From the IMG/VR virus record IMGVR_UViG_3300032334_002567, positions 62,001-126,000 of that record: a DNA stretch of 64,000 bases; one strand, given 5' to 3'. This stretch comes from a virus. The notes below the pieces were generated by a model. It saw nothing but the letters and a program-made list of their open reading frames with translations, was not told where the DNA came from and did not search any database. Shown piece by piece: positions 44,209 through 52,504 of this stretch (the first letter of the stretch is position 1; every line of letters begins with the position of its first letter). The translations under genes were made by a program, and so were the position numbers.

Positions 44209-45687
44209 ATGTTTAATTTATTTAGCAGTCTCAACAAAGAGAAACTCTCTAAGTTTAATGTAATTATTGAAAACAAAGATGGTTACGTTTTCTATAATCA
44301 ATTAAGTGGATCACTAATTTTATTTGGGCAAGAAGAATTCAATCAATATAGAAAAATTTTAAAAAATAATTTTTTTGTTGATTCCAATTTTCTCAATACA
44401 CTTAGAGAAAACAAATTTTTAATTAGTGAGTCTTTTGATGAAATAGAATACATGCGAGAAAAGTACAATGAAAAGAAACGTGAGGCACACCATAAACAAA
44501 TAACTATTGTCCCCACAGATAAGTGTAATTTAGGGTGCTATTATTGTTATGAAGATAAAAATCAATGGAAGAATATGCCAGAAGATGTAGTTCAACAAAC
44601 CAAAAAGTTTGTTGAACTTTTCTTGAAATCTTCTCCTACCAAATCTTTTAGCGTTGTTTGGTTTGGAGGCGAACCAACTTTAAACTTATCTTGCATAGAA
44701 GAATTGAACTCTCACTTCAAAATAATTTGCGATAATAACGAAATCAAATATGACCAACTTATGGTTACTAATGGAACTAATATAAATGAAAAAGTTGTTG
44801 AAAGACTTTCTAGAATAGGAATCAGAGACTACCAAGTAACTATAGATGGATACAAAGAAGATCATGACAAGAGCAGACCATTTTTATCTGATCTTTCTAT
44901 TGAAGAAATGAGTGATGTTCAAATTGAACAAAGAAAGAAAATAAATCCTAATTTTGGAAAATTTTTAAATATCCTTGATCAGCCAACGGTTCAAAAAAAG
45001 AAAAAATCAACCTATGATGAAATTATAAACAATATGCAAATCATGCATAAAAATGGTTTTAAAATATCTTTAAGATGCAACATTAGTTCATCTAATATTA
45101 AAAATCATCATAAACTTTTAAATCATTTAGAAGAACTAGGTTTAACTAAAGAAAATGAGTGTGGAGGACTTGTCGAACCATACGTCGCTCAGATTTTTAA
45201 TCACGCAGGCAATGAAAATTTAAGAGACTTAACAAGAGAAGAATTTTCTGATTTTGAAATGCAGGTAAAAATTAAACACTGCGGTTCAACGCCTGCTACT
45301 GCAAATTTGACTCATTTTGGTGGCGAGAGTTGTACAGCTAATAAACAATTTTCTTTCTGCATCTCACAATCTGGAAAATTAACTAAATGTTGGCATCATG
45401 TTTCTAATGAAAAGTATGTAATAGGAGATGTGTTTGATCTAGACTTAGCAAAAAATGGTTTTGTTGATGATTATTCGCCATTTGACGATCAAGAGTGTTT
45501 GACTTGTTCTGTTCTTCCAACTTGTTTAGGCGGCTGTAAAGAAGGTAATAAATATTACGAAAAAGACTATGAAGAAAAAAACTACCATGGATGTGGTACT
45601 GTTAGATGGAACATAAGATCTAGAGTGAATGCTTTATATGAAAGTGTAAAAAATGAACAGATAAAACAAGAAATTAGTATGAATTAA
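44209..45687 (+). CDS. SPASM radical SAM peptide maturase 2
   Basis: 492 residues from ATG 44209 (a TTG two codons earlier is possible). CNLGCYYC (Cys106, 110, 113), WFGGEPT, and a SPASM end with SCTANKQF, TKCWHH, QECLTC, PTCLGGC and GCG. The N-terminus FYNQLSGSLILFG matches that of maturase 1, likely the substrate-leader recognition part. Same family and same motif order as 20521-21981 throughout, so the two arose by duplication. It lies downstream of a strong promoter and overlaps the convergent PaaK-like gene by 4 bases. Confidence 0.85.
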   Translation: MFNLFSSLNKEKLSKFNVIIENKDGYVFYNQLSGSLILFGQEEFNQYRKILKNNFFVDSNFLNTLRENKFLISESFDEIEYMREKYNEKKREAHHKQITIVPTDKCNLGCYYCYEDKNQWKNMPEDVVQQTKKFVELFLKSSPTKSFSVVWFGGEPTLNLSCIEELNSHFKIICDNNEIKYDQLMVTNGTNINEKVVERLSRIGIRDYQVTIDGYKEDHDKSRPFLSDLSIEEMSDVQIEQRKKINPNFGKFLNILDQPTVQKKKKSTYDEIINNMQIMHKNGFKISLRCNISSSNIKNHHKLLNHLEELGLTKENECGGLVEPYVAQIFNHAGNENLRDLTREEFSDFEMQVKIKHCGSTPATANLTHFGGESCTANKQFSFCISQSGKLTKCWHHVSNEKYVIGDVFDLDLAKNGFVDDYSPFDDQECLTCSVLPTCLGGCKEGNKYYEKDYEEKNYHGCGTVRWNIRSRVNALYESVKNEQIKQEISMN

Positions 45688-46928
45688 TCTTCTACATAAG
45701 ATCGCAAAGAAATCATTTTGTTTCTATGTAGTTTGTTATTTTCTGTTTTAAATTTAATGTACAAGTTGCAATCAAAAGAATTAAAAATTATTTTATTGTC
45801 AGCTAATATACTTAATTTATTTCCATCGTCCATAATAATATTGTTCATCATATTGGCTATTAAAATAACATCCTCGTTAGAAAGTTTATTTTTAACTGAA
45901 AACTCTATGCTTTTATCTTTATTTTGAATTATTTTATATTCTAATAACTCGGATTTTATAGAGCTGAGTGCATTTGAAATATAATTAGAAGAATATTTTT
46001 TTCCATTTACAGAAACAATATGTTCAAAAAATTTCCCTTCAAATTCAATTAATGTGTTTCCAAAAATTCCACAATTGCATTTTGTTTGTTTTATTTTTGC
46101 TATGTCATCAGATTGTTTTTCTGTGAAATTACTTTTATGGAGATCAAATAAACCGGGCTCCAATGGCTCAGGAATTGTATTACAGTAATTAAAAAAATCT
46201 GTGCAGTGAATTTTATTTGACTCTTTTAAAGATACTAGGCATAGATCATCATATAAGTGTCTAGTTTTGAAAGGACATTCAAAGAAACCAAATCCAGTAG
46301 TCCAATCTCTCATTTTGTCTATAACTTCGCCAAAAAACAATTCTGATTTTTTTCTTATTGGATCTGTAAGCATTTCACAGCTAAAGATTACAGGAAAATT
46401 AAATTGTTTAATTTCTTTATGAAAAGATGAAAATACAGAAGGGGATGTGTATAGAAAAACAGGATTTAGTTCATTAATTTTATTCAATATTTTTTTCCAA
46501 AATTTTTCATCTGCTTTGTAGGGCTCGTATATCAAGTTCCAGCAATCATTCATTAGCCCAACAGATGACATTTTAATAGGACCAATAAAATTGTTAGTAG
46601 AATTTGTACTGGTTCCTTGAAAGATTCGAACAACGTTTCCTGCGTTTATTTTGTGTGAGTTCATAATACGCCAAATATGGTGATTTTCAATTAAATCGTA
46701 AAATTTATTAGGAAATCTATAGTTTTTTGCAATATTGCTTGTTGTTCCCGAACTCAGCATCCATTTTGGTTCATATTGTTGTTTATTGTTTAGTAGTTTT
46801 TTTAAATAATACTTTTGATACGAGTCTAATTCTGACTTATTTTTGAATAAAGTTAAGTGTTTATGCTCCTCCCAGCTTTTTAGATTATCGAATATTTCCC
46901 GAACTGGTTGCTGTTTGTACTTTATCAT
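45684..46928 (-). CDS. PaaK-like adenylate-forming enzyme 2
   Basis: 414 residues from the ATG at 46928. SSGTTS (about 60-65) is the ATP loop; NHHIWRIMNSHKI, GFFECPFKTRHLYDDLCLV and KCNCG align with the other two copies. It is next to maturase 2 just as copy 1 lies near maturase 1. PaaK relatives activate aryl or acyl acids; here the partner could be the acyl carrier protein at 60660 or a peptide. No ribosome site of the usual kind. Confidence 0.6.
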   Translation of the reverse strand: MIKYKQQPVREIFDNLKSWEEHKHLTLFKNKSELDSYQKYYLKKLLNNKQQYEPKWMLSSGTTSNIAKNYRFPNKFYDLIENHHIWRIMNSHKINAGNVVRIFQGTSTNSTNNFIGPIKMSSVGLMNDCWNLIYEPYKADEKFWKKILNKINELNPVFLYTSPSVFSSFHKEIKQFNFPVIFSCEMLTDPIRKKSELFFGEVIDKMRDWTTGFGFFECPFKTRHLYDDLCLVSLKESNKIHCTDFFNYCNTIPEPLEPGLFDLHKSNFTEKQSDDIAKIKQTKCNCGIFGNTLIEFEGKFFEHIVSVNGKKYSSNYISNALSSIKSELLEYKIIQNKDKSIEFSVKNKLSNEDVILIANMMNNIIMDDGNKLSILADNKIIFNSFDCNLYIKFKTENNKLHRNKMISLRSYVED

Positions 46929-46953
46929 AAGAATCTTGTGCAAAGCTTAAAAA

Positions 46954-47613
46954 CTACCCATTTAGTTTTTTAATTTCTTGTTTTAATTTGCTCATGCCAA
47001 CTTCAGTTAATACCATAAATTTATAGCCTCTTGAATCGCAGTGGTATTGACAAGCTGCCCATTTTGCATTGTTCTTTGGTAATGATGTTTGGTTAGAAGG
47101 TTTTATTTCCCATATTTCAATTCTTCCATCACTAAAGAATATTTGTAAATCTGGGTTGTATTCGTGCGGCTCTCCCTGAAAACTATAGCCTACTTTAAAG
47201 GGTTCAACTTCGTAGGCCAAAACATCTTGCATAGCTTCTAAGCACTCATATACCTCACATTCCATTCCAGAACGATAATGCATTTCTTTACCGTTTTTTG
47301 GTGAATACATATATCCTTCTCTAAATTTTGGCTTCCTTTGTGTCATTTTCCCTGTAGAAACACTTTGATCCTTCCATATTGTGGCTTTTAACTGTCCGCT
47401 TTTTGGCATCTTTTCGTTCTTGTGCTTTACTTTAAAATGCTGTCTTAGATCACGGACGCAAGCCCCACATCTTTCTAATGGGCATCTTATGTATTCTCTT
47501 CCTTCTTCATGGCTCTCTATTATGTGGTCTGTAAAGTCTTGAAAACTTGTGTACATGACACCACAAACAAAGCAGGCATATTGTCTAACATTATTTTTTT
47601 CAAAAGGAAGCAT
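46954..47613 (-). CDS. Zinc-finger plus PD-(D/E)XK nuclease
   Basis: 219 residues. The N-terminus has CFVCGV and HIIESH, a C2H2-like finger, followed by CPLERCGAC and a His pair, a second metal site. The C-terminal half has MECEVYECLEAM, YNPDLQI and IEIWEIKPSN, the E, D and E-x-K of PD-(D/E)XK nucleases of the TnsA or phage head-completion (T4 gp4) kind. It could trim DNA at packaging or act in recombination. It begins 2 bases after the gene at 47616-47939. Confidence 0.65.
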   Translation of the reverse strand: MLPFEKNNVRQYACFVCGVMYTSFQDFTDHIIESHEEGREYIRCPLERCGACVRDLRQHFKVKHKNEKMPKSGQLKATIWKDQSVSTGKMTQRKPKFREGYMYSPKNGKEMHYRSGMECEVYECLEAMQDVLAYEVEPFKVGYSFQGEPHEYNPDLQIFFSDGRIEIWEIKPSNQTSLPKNNAKWAACQYHCDSRGYKFMVLTEVGMSKLKQEIKKLNG

Positions 47614-47615
47614 AT

Positions 47616-47939
47616 TTATTTTTTATAAAGATATTTAACTACTTCTTCTCTGTCACAAACTTTTATTTTTGGTATATCTTTGCTGGTAAACAACTCTTCT
47701 TCTAGTTCTTTTCCATCCAATGGTTTGGTTAGTTTCTTCGACATAAACTTCATTTCTTTAAAATCAGCAGTAATATCTTCTGTGTCGTTTGTTCTGATCT
47801 TAGCAAAAAATATCCTGCTTTCTTCCGGAGCACCATAATACTTGTCATCTTTTTTGAAAAAAAAGGTCAACCCTTCTTCATCAAGTTTGTTAGATATTTC
47901 TTCCCTTCCTAGGGTAAATTCCTTCCAAGATAATAGCAT
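47616..47939 (-). CDS. Unknown protein, 107 aa
   Basis: Starts MLLSWKEFTLGREEI, loosely like the F-K-x-W starts of other small proteins here. Lys/Glu-rich with FFFKKDDKYYG in the middle. GGAG precedes the ATG. It forms an operon with the zinc-finger nuclease. Function unknown. Confidence 0.55.
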   Translation of the reverse strand: MLLSWKEFTLGREEISNKLDEEGLTFFFKKDDKYYGAPEESRIFFAKIRTNDTEDITADFKEMKFMSKKLTKPLDGKELEEELFTSKDIPKIKVCDREEVVKYLYKK

Positions 47940-47987
47940 TTGTTTTCTCCGTTCTATTTAATAGCTGCAGGGATATATAGTATTATC

Positions 47988-48473
47988 ATGAGTAAGTTAT
48001 CAGGTTTTAAGCAATTTATAGAAGATATGGATCCTTCACAAGAAAAACAGAGGGATACTTCCATGAATAAAAGTGCTTCAAAAGACAGCGAATATGAGGA
48101 TTATTTTTCTGCTTTGGGTGATGAAGAAGGTATTACATGGAAAAACATTGTAAGCACATTTGAAAAAGAACCATGGGTATCTGCACATTTTGGTATTGGA
48201 GCAGAAGATAAAGAGACTTTATACAAGCTTTCTCCATGGGAAATAGTTAAGGGCTCTTTAACTCCGAATGGTGCCGACATTCGTTTAAAGCCTCAACGAG
48301 ACGGTAGAAGCTACCTTCCAGGAAATAGATTAAATAAATCAAAATATCAGGACAATAAGAGATATCATCTTGATAGAAAAGAATTGTTGAAATTTTTAAC
48401 CACAGGATGGACACCCGCAGCACAGGCGCCAGCAGACTCCGGTGGTGGTGAAGGATTATCGGTAATGCCATGA
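47988..48473 (+). CDS. Protein with FKQFIEDM N-terminal motif, 161 aa
   Basis: From ATG 47988 it begins MSKLSGFKQFIEDMDPSQE, close in pattern to the T4 capsid-targeting peptide (YQEFIAEA). The middle is a compact domain (ITWKNIVSTFEKEPWVSAHF); the end is Ala/Pro/Gly-rich (AAQAPADSGGGEG). An upstream in-frame ATG would overlap the divergent gene and lacks a ribosome site. It is coupled by ATGA to the next small gene, which has the same N-terminal motif. Confidence 0.6.
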   Translation: MSKLSGFKQFIEDMDPSQEKQRDTSMNKSASKDSEYEDYFSALGDEEGITWKNIVSTFEKEPWVSAHFGIGAEDKETLYKLSPWEIVKGSLTPNGADIRLKPQRDGRSYLPGNRLNKSKYQDNKRYHLDRKELLKFLTTGWTPAAQAPADSGGGEGLSVMP

Positions 48474-48634
48474 CCTTTAAAGAATGGCTTAATCTATCAG
48501 AAGTTGGTACAAGTACCAGTTCTGTAGCTCCTTTTTTAATGCCATTATTTTCTAGAGCCGTTCAAAGGATGTACCCGGAACCTTTGATTATAGACCTCAC
48601 TGAAAAGAAAAAGAAAAACAAAAATCGTTCTTGA
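48470..48634 (+). CDS. Small FKEWL-motif protein, 54 aa
   Basis: Read directly: starts MTFKEWLNLSEVGTSTSS, has FLMPLFSRAVQRMYPEPL in the middle, and ends in a Lys-rich tail. Its ATG overlaps the previous stop (ATGA). The start is almost the same as that of the 45-aa protein at 51467 (MSFKEWLYGLKQ). Possible prohead-targeted peptide; inference. Confidence 0.55.
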   Translation: MTFKEWLNLSEVGTSTSSVAPFLMPLFSRAVQRMYPEPLIIDLTEKKKKNKNRS

Positions 48635-48688
48635 TTTCAATCTTGATATCAAGTATCTTAGCCGCACCTTCAGACTGAGGTGTGGCAC

Positions 48689-49573
48689 ATGTATGATGTT
48701 CTGAATAACGTACAAAATAAATCGATTCAATGCTTGGATCATGGGCACGTCACTCTTATAGACGCTATGCCCAGACTCGTACCAGATTCACAAAAAACTG
48801 CTGATTATGCCATAGTACAATCGGCAAGGGTTTCCTATGGTGACGGAACTAAATCCCTCAATGAAGACCGTGGCTTAATTCGTTATCTCATGCGGCACGT
48901 TCATACGACTCCTTTTGAGATGATTGAATTTAAATTTCATTGTAAAATGCCTGTTTTTATTGCTCGTCAATGGATCAGACACAGAACAGCAAACGTGAAT
49001 GAATACAGCGGTAGGTATTCAATAATGAAGGACGAATTCTACAAGCCTAGTTTAGACAACGTTAGACAGCAATCTAAAACAAATAAGCAAGGAAGTGAAG
49101 GTTGTATAGAAAACCTAGATGCAGTCAACTTTCTATCTCAACTAGATAACATTTGTTCAAAAGCTTATGAGTGTTATGAAAAAGGACTTGAAAGTGGTGT
49201 TGCTAGAGAGCAATCTCGCATGATATTACCGCTTAATCTGTACACAGAATGGTATTGGAAAATAGATCTTCATAATCTATTCCATTTTTTGGCACTTAGG
49301 TGTGATTCACATGCACAATGGGAAATACGGGTTTTCGCAGATGCAATGCTTAATTTAATATCTCCAATTGTGCCTTGGGCTGTCGAAGCTTGGGAAGATT
49401 ATCACGATCATCGTGGTGGTAAAAAACTCACAAGGCTAGAAATAGAAGCCATTAAAAAATCTTTGGAAGGTAAAGTTGTTTCTCAATTGAACTCGGAGAA
49501 CAAAAGAGAACAGCTTGAGTGGAAAGAAAAAGCAGCAATTTTAGGTCTAATTGTAGAAGGAGAAAAAGAATGA
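48689..49573 (+). CDS. thyX: Flavin-dependent thymidylate synthase ThyX
   Basis: 294 residues. The ThyX signature R-H-R-x7-S is present as RHRTANVNEYSGRY (97-110). ThyX methylates dUMP to dTMP using FAD, NADPH and methylenetetrahydrofolate. It works downstream of the dCMP deaminase at 16 kb. ATG 48689 is preferred over a GTG three codons earlier because GAGG sits 8 bases before it. Its stop overlaps the next ATG. Confidence 0.95.
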   Translation: MYDVLNNVQNKSIQCLDHGHVTLIDAMPRLVPDSQKTADYAIVQSARVSYGDGTKSLNEDRGLIRYLMRHVHTTPFEMIEFKFHCKMPVFIARQWIRHRTANVNEYSGRYSIMKDEFYKPSLDNVRQQSKTNKQGSEGCIENLDAVNFLSQLDNICSKAYECYEKGLESGVAREQSRMILPLNLYTEWYWKIDLHNLFHFLALRCDSHAQWEIRVFADAMLNLISPIVPWAVEAWEDYHDHRGGKKLTRLEIEAIKKSLEGKVVSQLNSENKREQLEWKEKAAILGLIVEGEKE

Positions 49574-49842
49574 TCAAAATAGTAAAACTTATTACTGGTG
49601 AAGATGTTGTTTCTGATATTGAAATCTCTGAGGATGGTAAATCTCTTACCATGAAGCAACCGCAGAGGCTAGTAATGAGCCAAGAAGGTTTGGCTTCAAT
49701 TCCTCTTATGCCTTTTTCTGAGGATAAGAAATACACTATAAGCATGGATCATGTGATACTGTTCGCAGACCCAGATCAAGATATCAAGAATGGGTATAAT
49801 AGTCAATTTGGGTCTGGAATTGTATTGGCAAAAAATATTTAA
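49570..49842 (+). CDS. Sm/LSm-like small phage protein
   Basis: 90 residues from the ATG overlapping the thyX stop. IKIVKLITGEDVVSDIEI and MKQPQRLVM follow the strand pattern of short LSm-like phage proteins, often with G-E/D-x-V/I near the start. These are predicted to bind RNA; no function is proven. AAGGAG lies within the thyX 3' end, which supports this start. Confidence 0.5.
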   Translation: MIKIVKLITGEDVVSDIEISEDGKSLTMKQPQRLVMSQEGLASIPLMPFSEDKKYTISMDHVILFADPDQDIKNGYNSQFGSGIVLAKNI

Positions 49843-50471
49843 ATAAATAGTTTTTTTGTCATGCATTCTGCGTTTTTTAAAGGTAAGAATTCAAACCTTT
49901 GACAGATACTTATTCCATGTCGAAAAGGCAATTCTTTACTATGGTTCTTTTTTCTAGGATGTAAGGAAAAAACATCATAGCCCATGGTTTTAAATTTATT
50001 CGTCATTTCTCTTTCTATTTTTTGATGAATCACAGGTTTGCCAGAAGCAGTATAGTGAACGTTTGTATCATGGAGGGCTATCATGGTTTTTTTGTCTATA
50101 ATTTTTTCTTCAAATAAAGTTTGATACAATTTTATTTGAGAAATGTCATGACAATCAAAAAATACTAAATCAAGAGTTTGTCTTTTAATAAAGTCAGATG
50201 CTTCTACTCTAGCTGCATTCTTTTGAATCACAAAATGATTAGTTGATAGCTTTGGAACTCTATTTAAATCTACTGTGTATAACACACCATCTATCATTGC
50301 TTCTAAGAAATTTTTGGCTGAATAACCATTCAGTCCTCCTACTTCTAATATGTTTTTCATTCGCATTGCTCTTACTACTGAATAAAGAAACAAAGCTTCG
50401 TCATCTTGTATGGGCCCAGCAACCTTTTGGTGATCTGGTTGGTTTAAGTGGCTTAAATTGTAGGTGACCAT
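49839..50471 (-). CDS. Class I methyltransferase (Methyltransf_24-like)
   Basis: 210 residues. KNILEVGGLNGYSAKNFL (about 39-56) is motif I; LDLVFFDCHD (about 100) and ALHDTNVHYT (about 128) fit Methyltransf_24. Similar to 25998-26642 in motif order. GGAGG precedes the ATG. Isolated from the glycan island, so its substrate may differ. Confidence 0.65.
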   Translation of the reverse strand: MVTYNLSHLNQPDHQKVAGPIQDDEALFLYSVVRAMRMKNILEVGGLNGYSAKNFLEAMIDGVLYTVDLNRVPKLSTNHFVIQKNAARVEASDFIKRQTLDLVFFDCHDISQIKLYQTLFEEKIIDKKTMIALHDTNVHYTASGKPVIHQKIEREMTNKFKTMGYDVFSLHPRKKNHSKELPFRHGISICQRFEFLPLKNAECMTKKLFI

Positions 50472-50482
50472 ATTCCTCCATG

Positions 50483-50521
50483 AATTATGATAATGTATAT
50501 ATAATTATGATACTGTATATA
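50483..50521. repeat. Tandem 20-bp direct repeat in divergent spacer
   Basis: AATTATGATAATGTATATA (50483-50501) and AATTATGATACTGTATATA (50503-50521) differ at one base, with a 20-bp period (two helix turns). They lie between the divergent methyltransferase and HNH genes, so they may be operators or promoter boxes. Confidence 0.6.
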
Positions 50522-50550
50522 TTTTTCTACTTTGTTACTACATTTAGCGT

Positions 50551-50829
50551 ATGGTAAGAAAGAAGAAGTTAGTAAATAAAAAAATAAAAAAGCTTTCTGA
50601 TAAGAAGTGTTATTTTTGTTCTTGCAATATCTATAAACTTCTAGATGTCCATAGAATTGTCGAGGGCAAAGAAGGCGGGCAGTATACAGAACATAACACT
50701 GTTACTGTTTGTTCTTTATGCCATAGAAAGATCCATTCTGGCATCATTAAGATAGATCGAAAATACTACTCAACTGCTGGATGGATTCTACATTACTTTG
50801 ATGAATCTGGAGTGGAACATTTTGATTAA
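50551..50829 (+). CDS. HNH-type endonuclease, small
   Basis: 92 residues. CYFCSC, LLDVHRIVEG, HNTVTVC and SLCHRKIH give two CxxC zinc pairs and the H-N-H catalytic order. It could be a homing enzyme, a packaging-linked HNH protein or a nickase. No clear ribosome site; it lies after a tandem repeat that may hold its promoter. The end overlaps the convergent gene by 4 bases. Confidence 0.65.
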   Translation: MVRKKKLVNKKIKKLSDKKCYFCSCNIYKLLDVHRIVEGKEGGQYTEHNTVTVCSLCHRKIHSGIIKIDRKYYSTAGWILHYFDESGVEHFD

Positions 50830-51113
50830 ACAATAGGAACTTCATTATTTCTATTGTCTACTGGGTTTATGACAGGCCACTTAAAAGAGACCGCTCCATC
50901 TCCTGTGCCTATTTTGTCTAGGTTTGAAACGTCCACAATCCTTTGCACTACTGCTTTACTGTCTATTTTGCTACTTTCTTCTTTTGAGCTAAATCCGAGC
51001 AGTATTTTGCTGTCCCCGACGTATCTTGCAGTCATTTTATATGGCCCTACTTCAAATGTAACGCTTTCGTTCTCTTTTTGAGCTTCTTCTCGCCACTGTT
51101 GGAATGGTATCAT
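50826..51113 (-). CDS. Small protein with FQQWREEA motif, 95 aa
   Basis: Starts MIPFQQWREEAQKENE, the closest match in this window to the T4 capsid-targeting consensus (F/Y-Q-E-F-I-x-E-A). The rest is beta-rich (FEVGPYKMTARYVGDSKILL). AAGG lies 9 bases before the ATG. It is divergent from the similarly starting gene at 51171. Confidence 0.6.
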   Translation of the reverse strand: MIPFQQWREEAQKENESVTFEVGPYKMTARYVGDSKILLGFSSKEESSKIDSKAVVQRIVDVSNLDKIGTGDGAVSFKWPVINPVDNRNNEVPIV

Positions 51114-51170
51114 TTTTAACCCTTAGAAATATGATTCAGTAACATATATATCTTTCGGAGGAAAATATCT

Positions 51171-51467
51171 ATGATTTCATTTAATAGCTGGCTTGAAAAA
51201 AGAATTAATGAAGATGCCTATAGGCAATTTGACTCTCAAAAGCAAGCTTCCGTCGCACAGGCACTAGCATCAGGAGGAGAAAGACCTAATGTGGGTGTCG
51301 TGGTTAAAGGCGTTTTGAATGATCCCAAGCTTAAAGCCGTGGCTAGTAGAATGTCAGGAGTGAAATTAGATCAAGAAAAATTGAATAAAGACGTAGCAGC
51401 AGAAATTCAAAAGAGAAACAAACCACAGGCAAAGAGCACGATTAATGCAGGTGGCGGAGCCATTTAA
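51171..51467 (+). CDS. Small protein with FNSWLEKR motif, 98 aa
   Basis: Starts MISFNSWLEKRINEDAYRQF, then an Ala/Lys/Gln-rich helical body and a Gly-rich end (INAGGGAI). GGAGG precedes the ATG. The stop overlaps the next ATG, whose product also starts with the motif. Possible internal head protein; inference. Confidence 0.6.
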   Translation: MISFNSWLEKRINEDAYRQFDSQKQASVAQALASGGERPNVGVVVKGVLNDPKLKAVASRMSGVKLDQEKLNKDVAAEIQKRNKPQAKSTINAGGGAI

Positions 51468-51604
51468 TGTCTTTTAAAGAATGGCTATACGGTTTAAAGC
51501 AAGGTAATTCACCCACTAAGTTAATGAGTCGTGTAGTAAGACCCGCATCACCATTCTCTCCTTCTCATAAAAAAGATCTTAATAAACATAAAAGATTAGC
51601 ATAA
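51467..51604 (+). CDS. Small FKEWL-motif protein, 45 aa
   Basis: Read directly: MSFKEWLYGLKQGNSPTKL at the start, then basic and Ser/Pro-rich, ending KHKRLA. Basic small proteins with a targeting peptide are what is expected of DNA-associated internal head proteins. The ATG overlaps the previous stop (TAATG). No family recognised. Confidence 0.55.
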   Translation: MSFKEWLYGLKQGNSPTKLMSRVVRPASPFSPSHKKDLNKHKRLA

Positions 51605-51620
51605 AATACTCTATTATTTT

Positions 51621-52202
51621 ATGATTTCTTCTTTGGGCGGCGGTTTAAACATACTTATTTCTTGCGATTACAGTGTATGCCATAATTGGATGGCATATCT
51701 CTGTTGGTATTCTATAAATAAAAATCTACCGGATGCAAAAGTTTTCATCACATGCTGCAGAAATAACGTAAATTGCAACTTATTTAGCTGGACAAAAAAA
51801 GTCAATGTGCCATTTAGAATGTACAACGGTGAATATAAGTTAAAAAATTCAGCAGGTTTTTCAGATCTTCCCATGTTGATTCTACCTCCTGATGTGGTTG
51901 CAATTAGAGACTTTGAAGAGTCAGGATTAGACCCAAATATAATAAAAGATGTGTGTTTTGTAGATAATACAAATTTAATTTGTGACGCCAGAGAAGAAGA
52001 ATTCTGTGTTTTTGCCTCGTATAGTAATGGATGGGGAAAGTTTGTTACATCGGAGTGGATAAATAGATCAGGGTGTCCACTTTTAGGTTCAAATTTTAAA
52101 GATCTTATTATGACATTCAATGAAGTCAGGATATCTGACTTATGGAAAGCTAGTTCTCTGACGTTTCAAACTATTTCAGGAGATAAATATGAGAAGATTT
52201 AA
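51621..52202 (+). CDS. Unknown protein, possibly glycosyltransferase-like
   Basis: 193 residues. ILISCDYSVCHNWMAYLCWY at the start and the string of Cys (CDYSVC, CCRNNVNC) are distinctive; LPMLILPPDVVAIRDFE in the middle could be a nucleotide-sugar fold strand. The call is weak. No ribosome site seen. The next gene starts inside its end. Confidence 0.4.
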   Translation: MISSLGGGLNILISCDYSVCHNWMAYLCWYSINKNLPDAKVFITCCRNNVNCNLFSWTKKVNVPFRMYNGEYKLKNSAGFSDLPMLILPPDVVAIRDFEESGLDPNIIKDVCFVDNTNLICDAREEEFCVFASYSNGWGKFVTSEWINRSGCPLLGSNFKDLIMTFNEVRISDLWKASSLTFQTISGDKYEKI

Positions 52203-52497
52203 TTTCGAGGATGATGACTTTGAAAGAGAAGAAGTTGAGCGATTTTTAGATGAGTCTCAAGATTATTTGATTACTCCTGAAGAATATCAAAAAATAATTG
52301 AAGATGAAATGGAGCTCTATGATAAAAAACTAGAGGTCATGGAACAAAAAACTAATTATACTATTTTAAGGTTTTCAGCTAAATTATTAGAAAAGTCTTT
52401 TTGGTGGAAATTTTATTCTTTAGATACTAAATTAAAATACATAAAAAAGACTTTTAATGAACTTAAAAGTTTAATTAAAATAGATATAGAAAAATAG
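52189..52497 (+). CDS. Acidic helical protein, 102 aa
   Basis: An acidic start (FEDDDFEREEVERFLDES) then helices with KSFWWKFYSLDTKLKY. AGGAG precedes the ATG inside the previous gene. No family recognised. It ends 7 bases before the zinc-ribbon gene. Confidence 0.55.
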   Translation: MRRFNFEDDDFEREEVERFLDESQDYLITPEEYQKIIEDEMELYDKKLEVMEQKTNYTILRFSAKLLEKSFWWKFYSLDTKLKYIKKTFNELKSLIKIDIEK

Positions 52498-52504
52498 GTG
52501 ACTC

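Noticed and set aside
50483-50521. CRISPR repeats
   Set aside because: Only two adjacent copies, no spacers and no cas genes.
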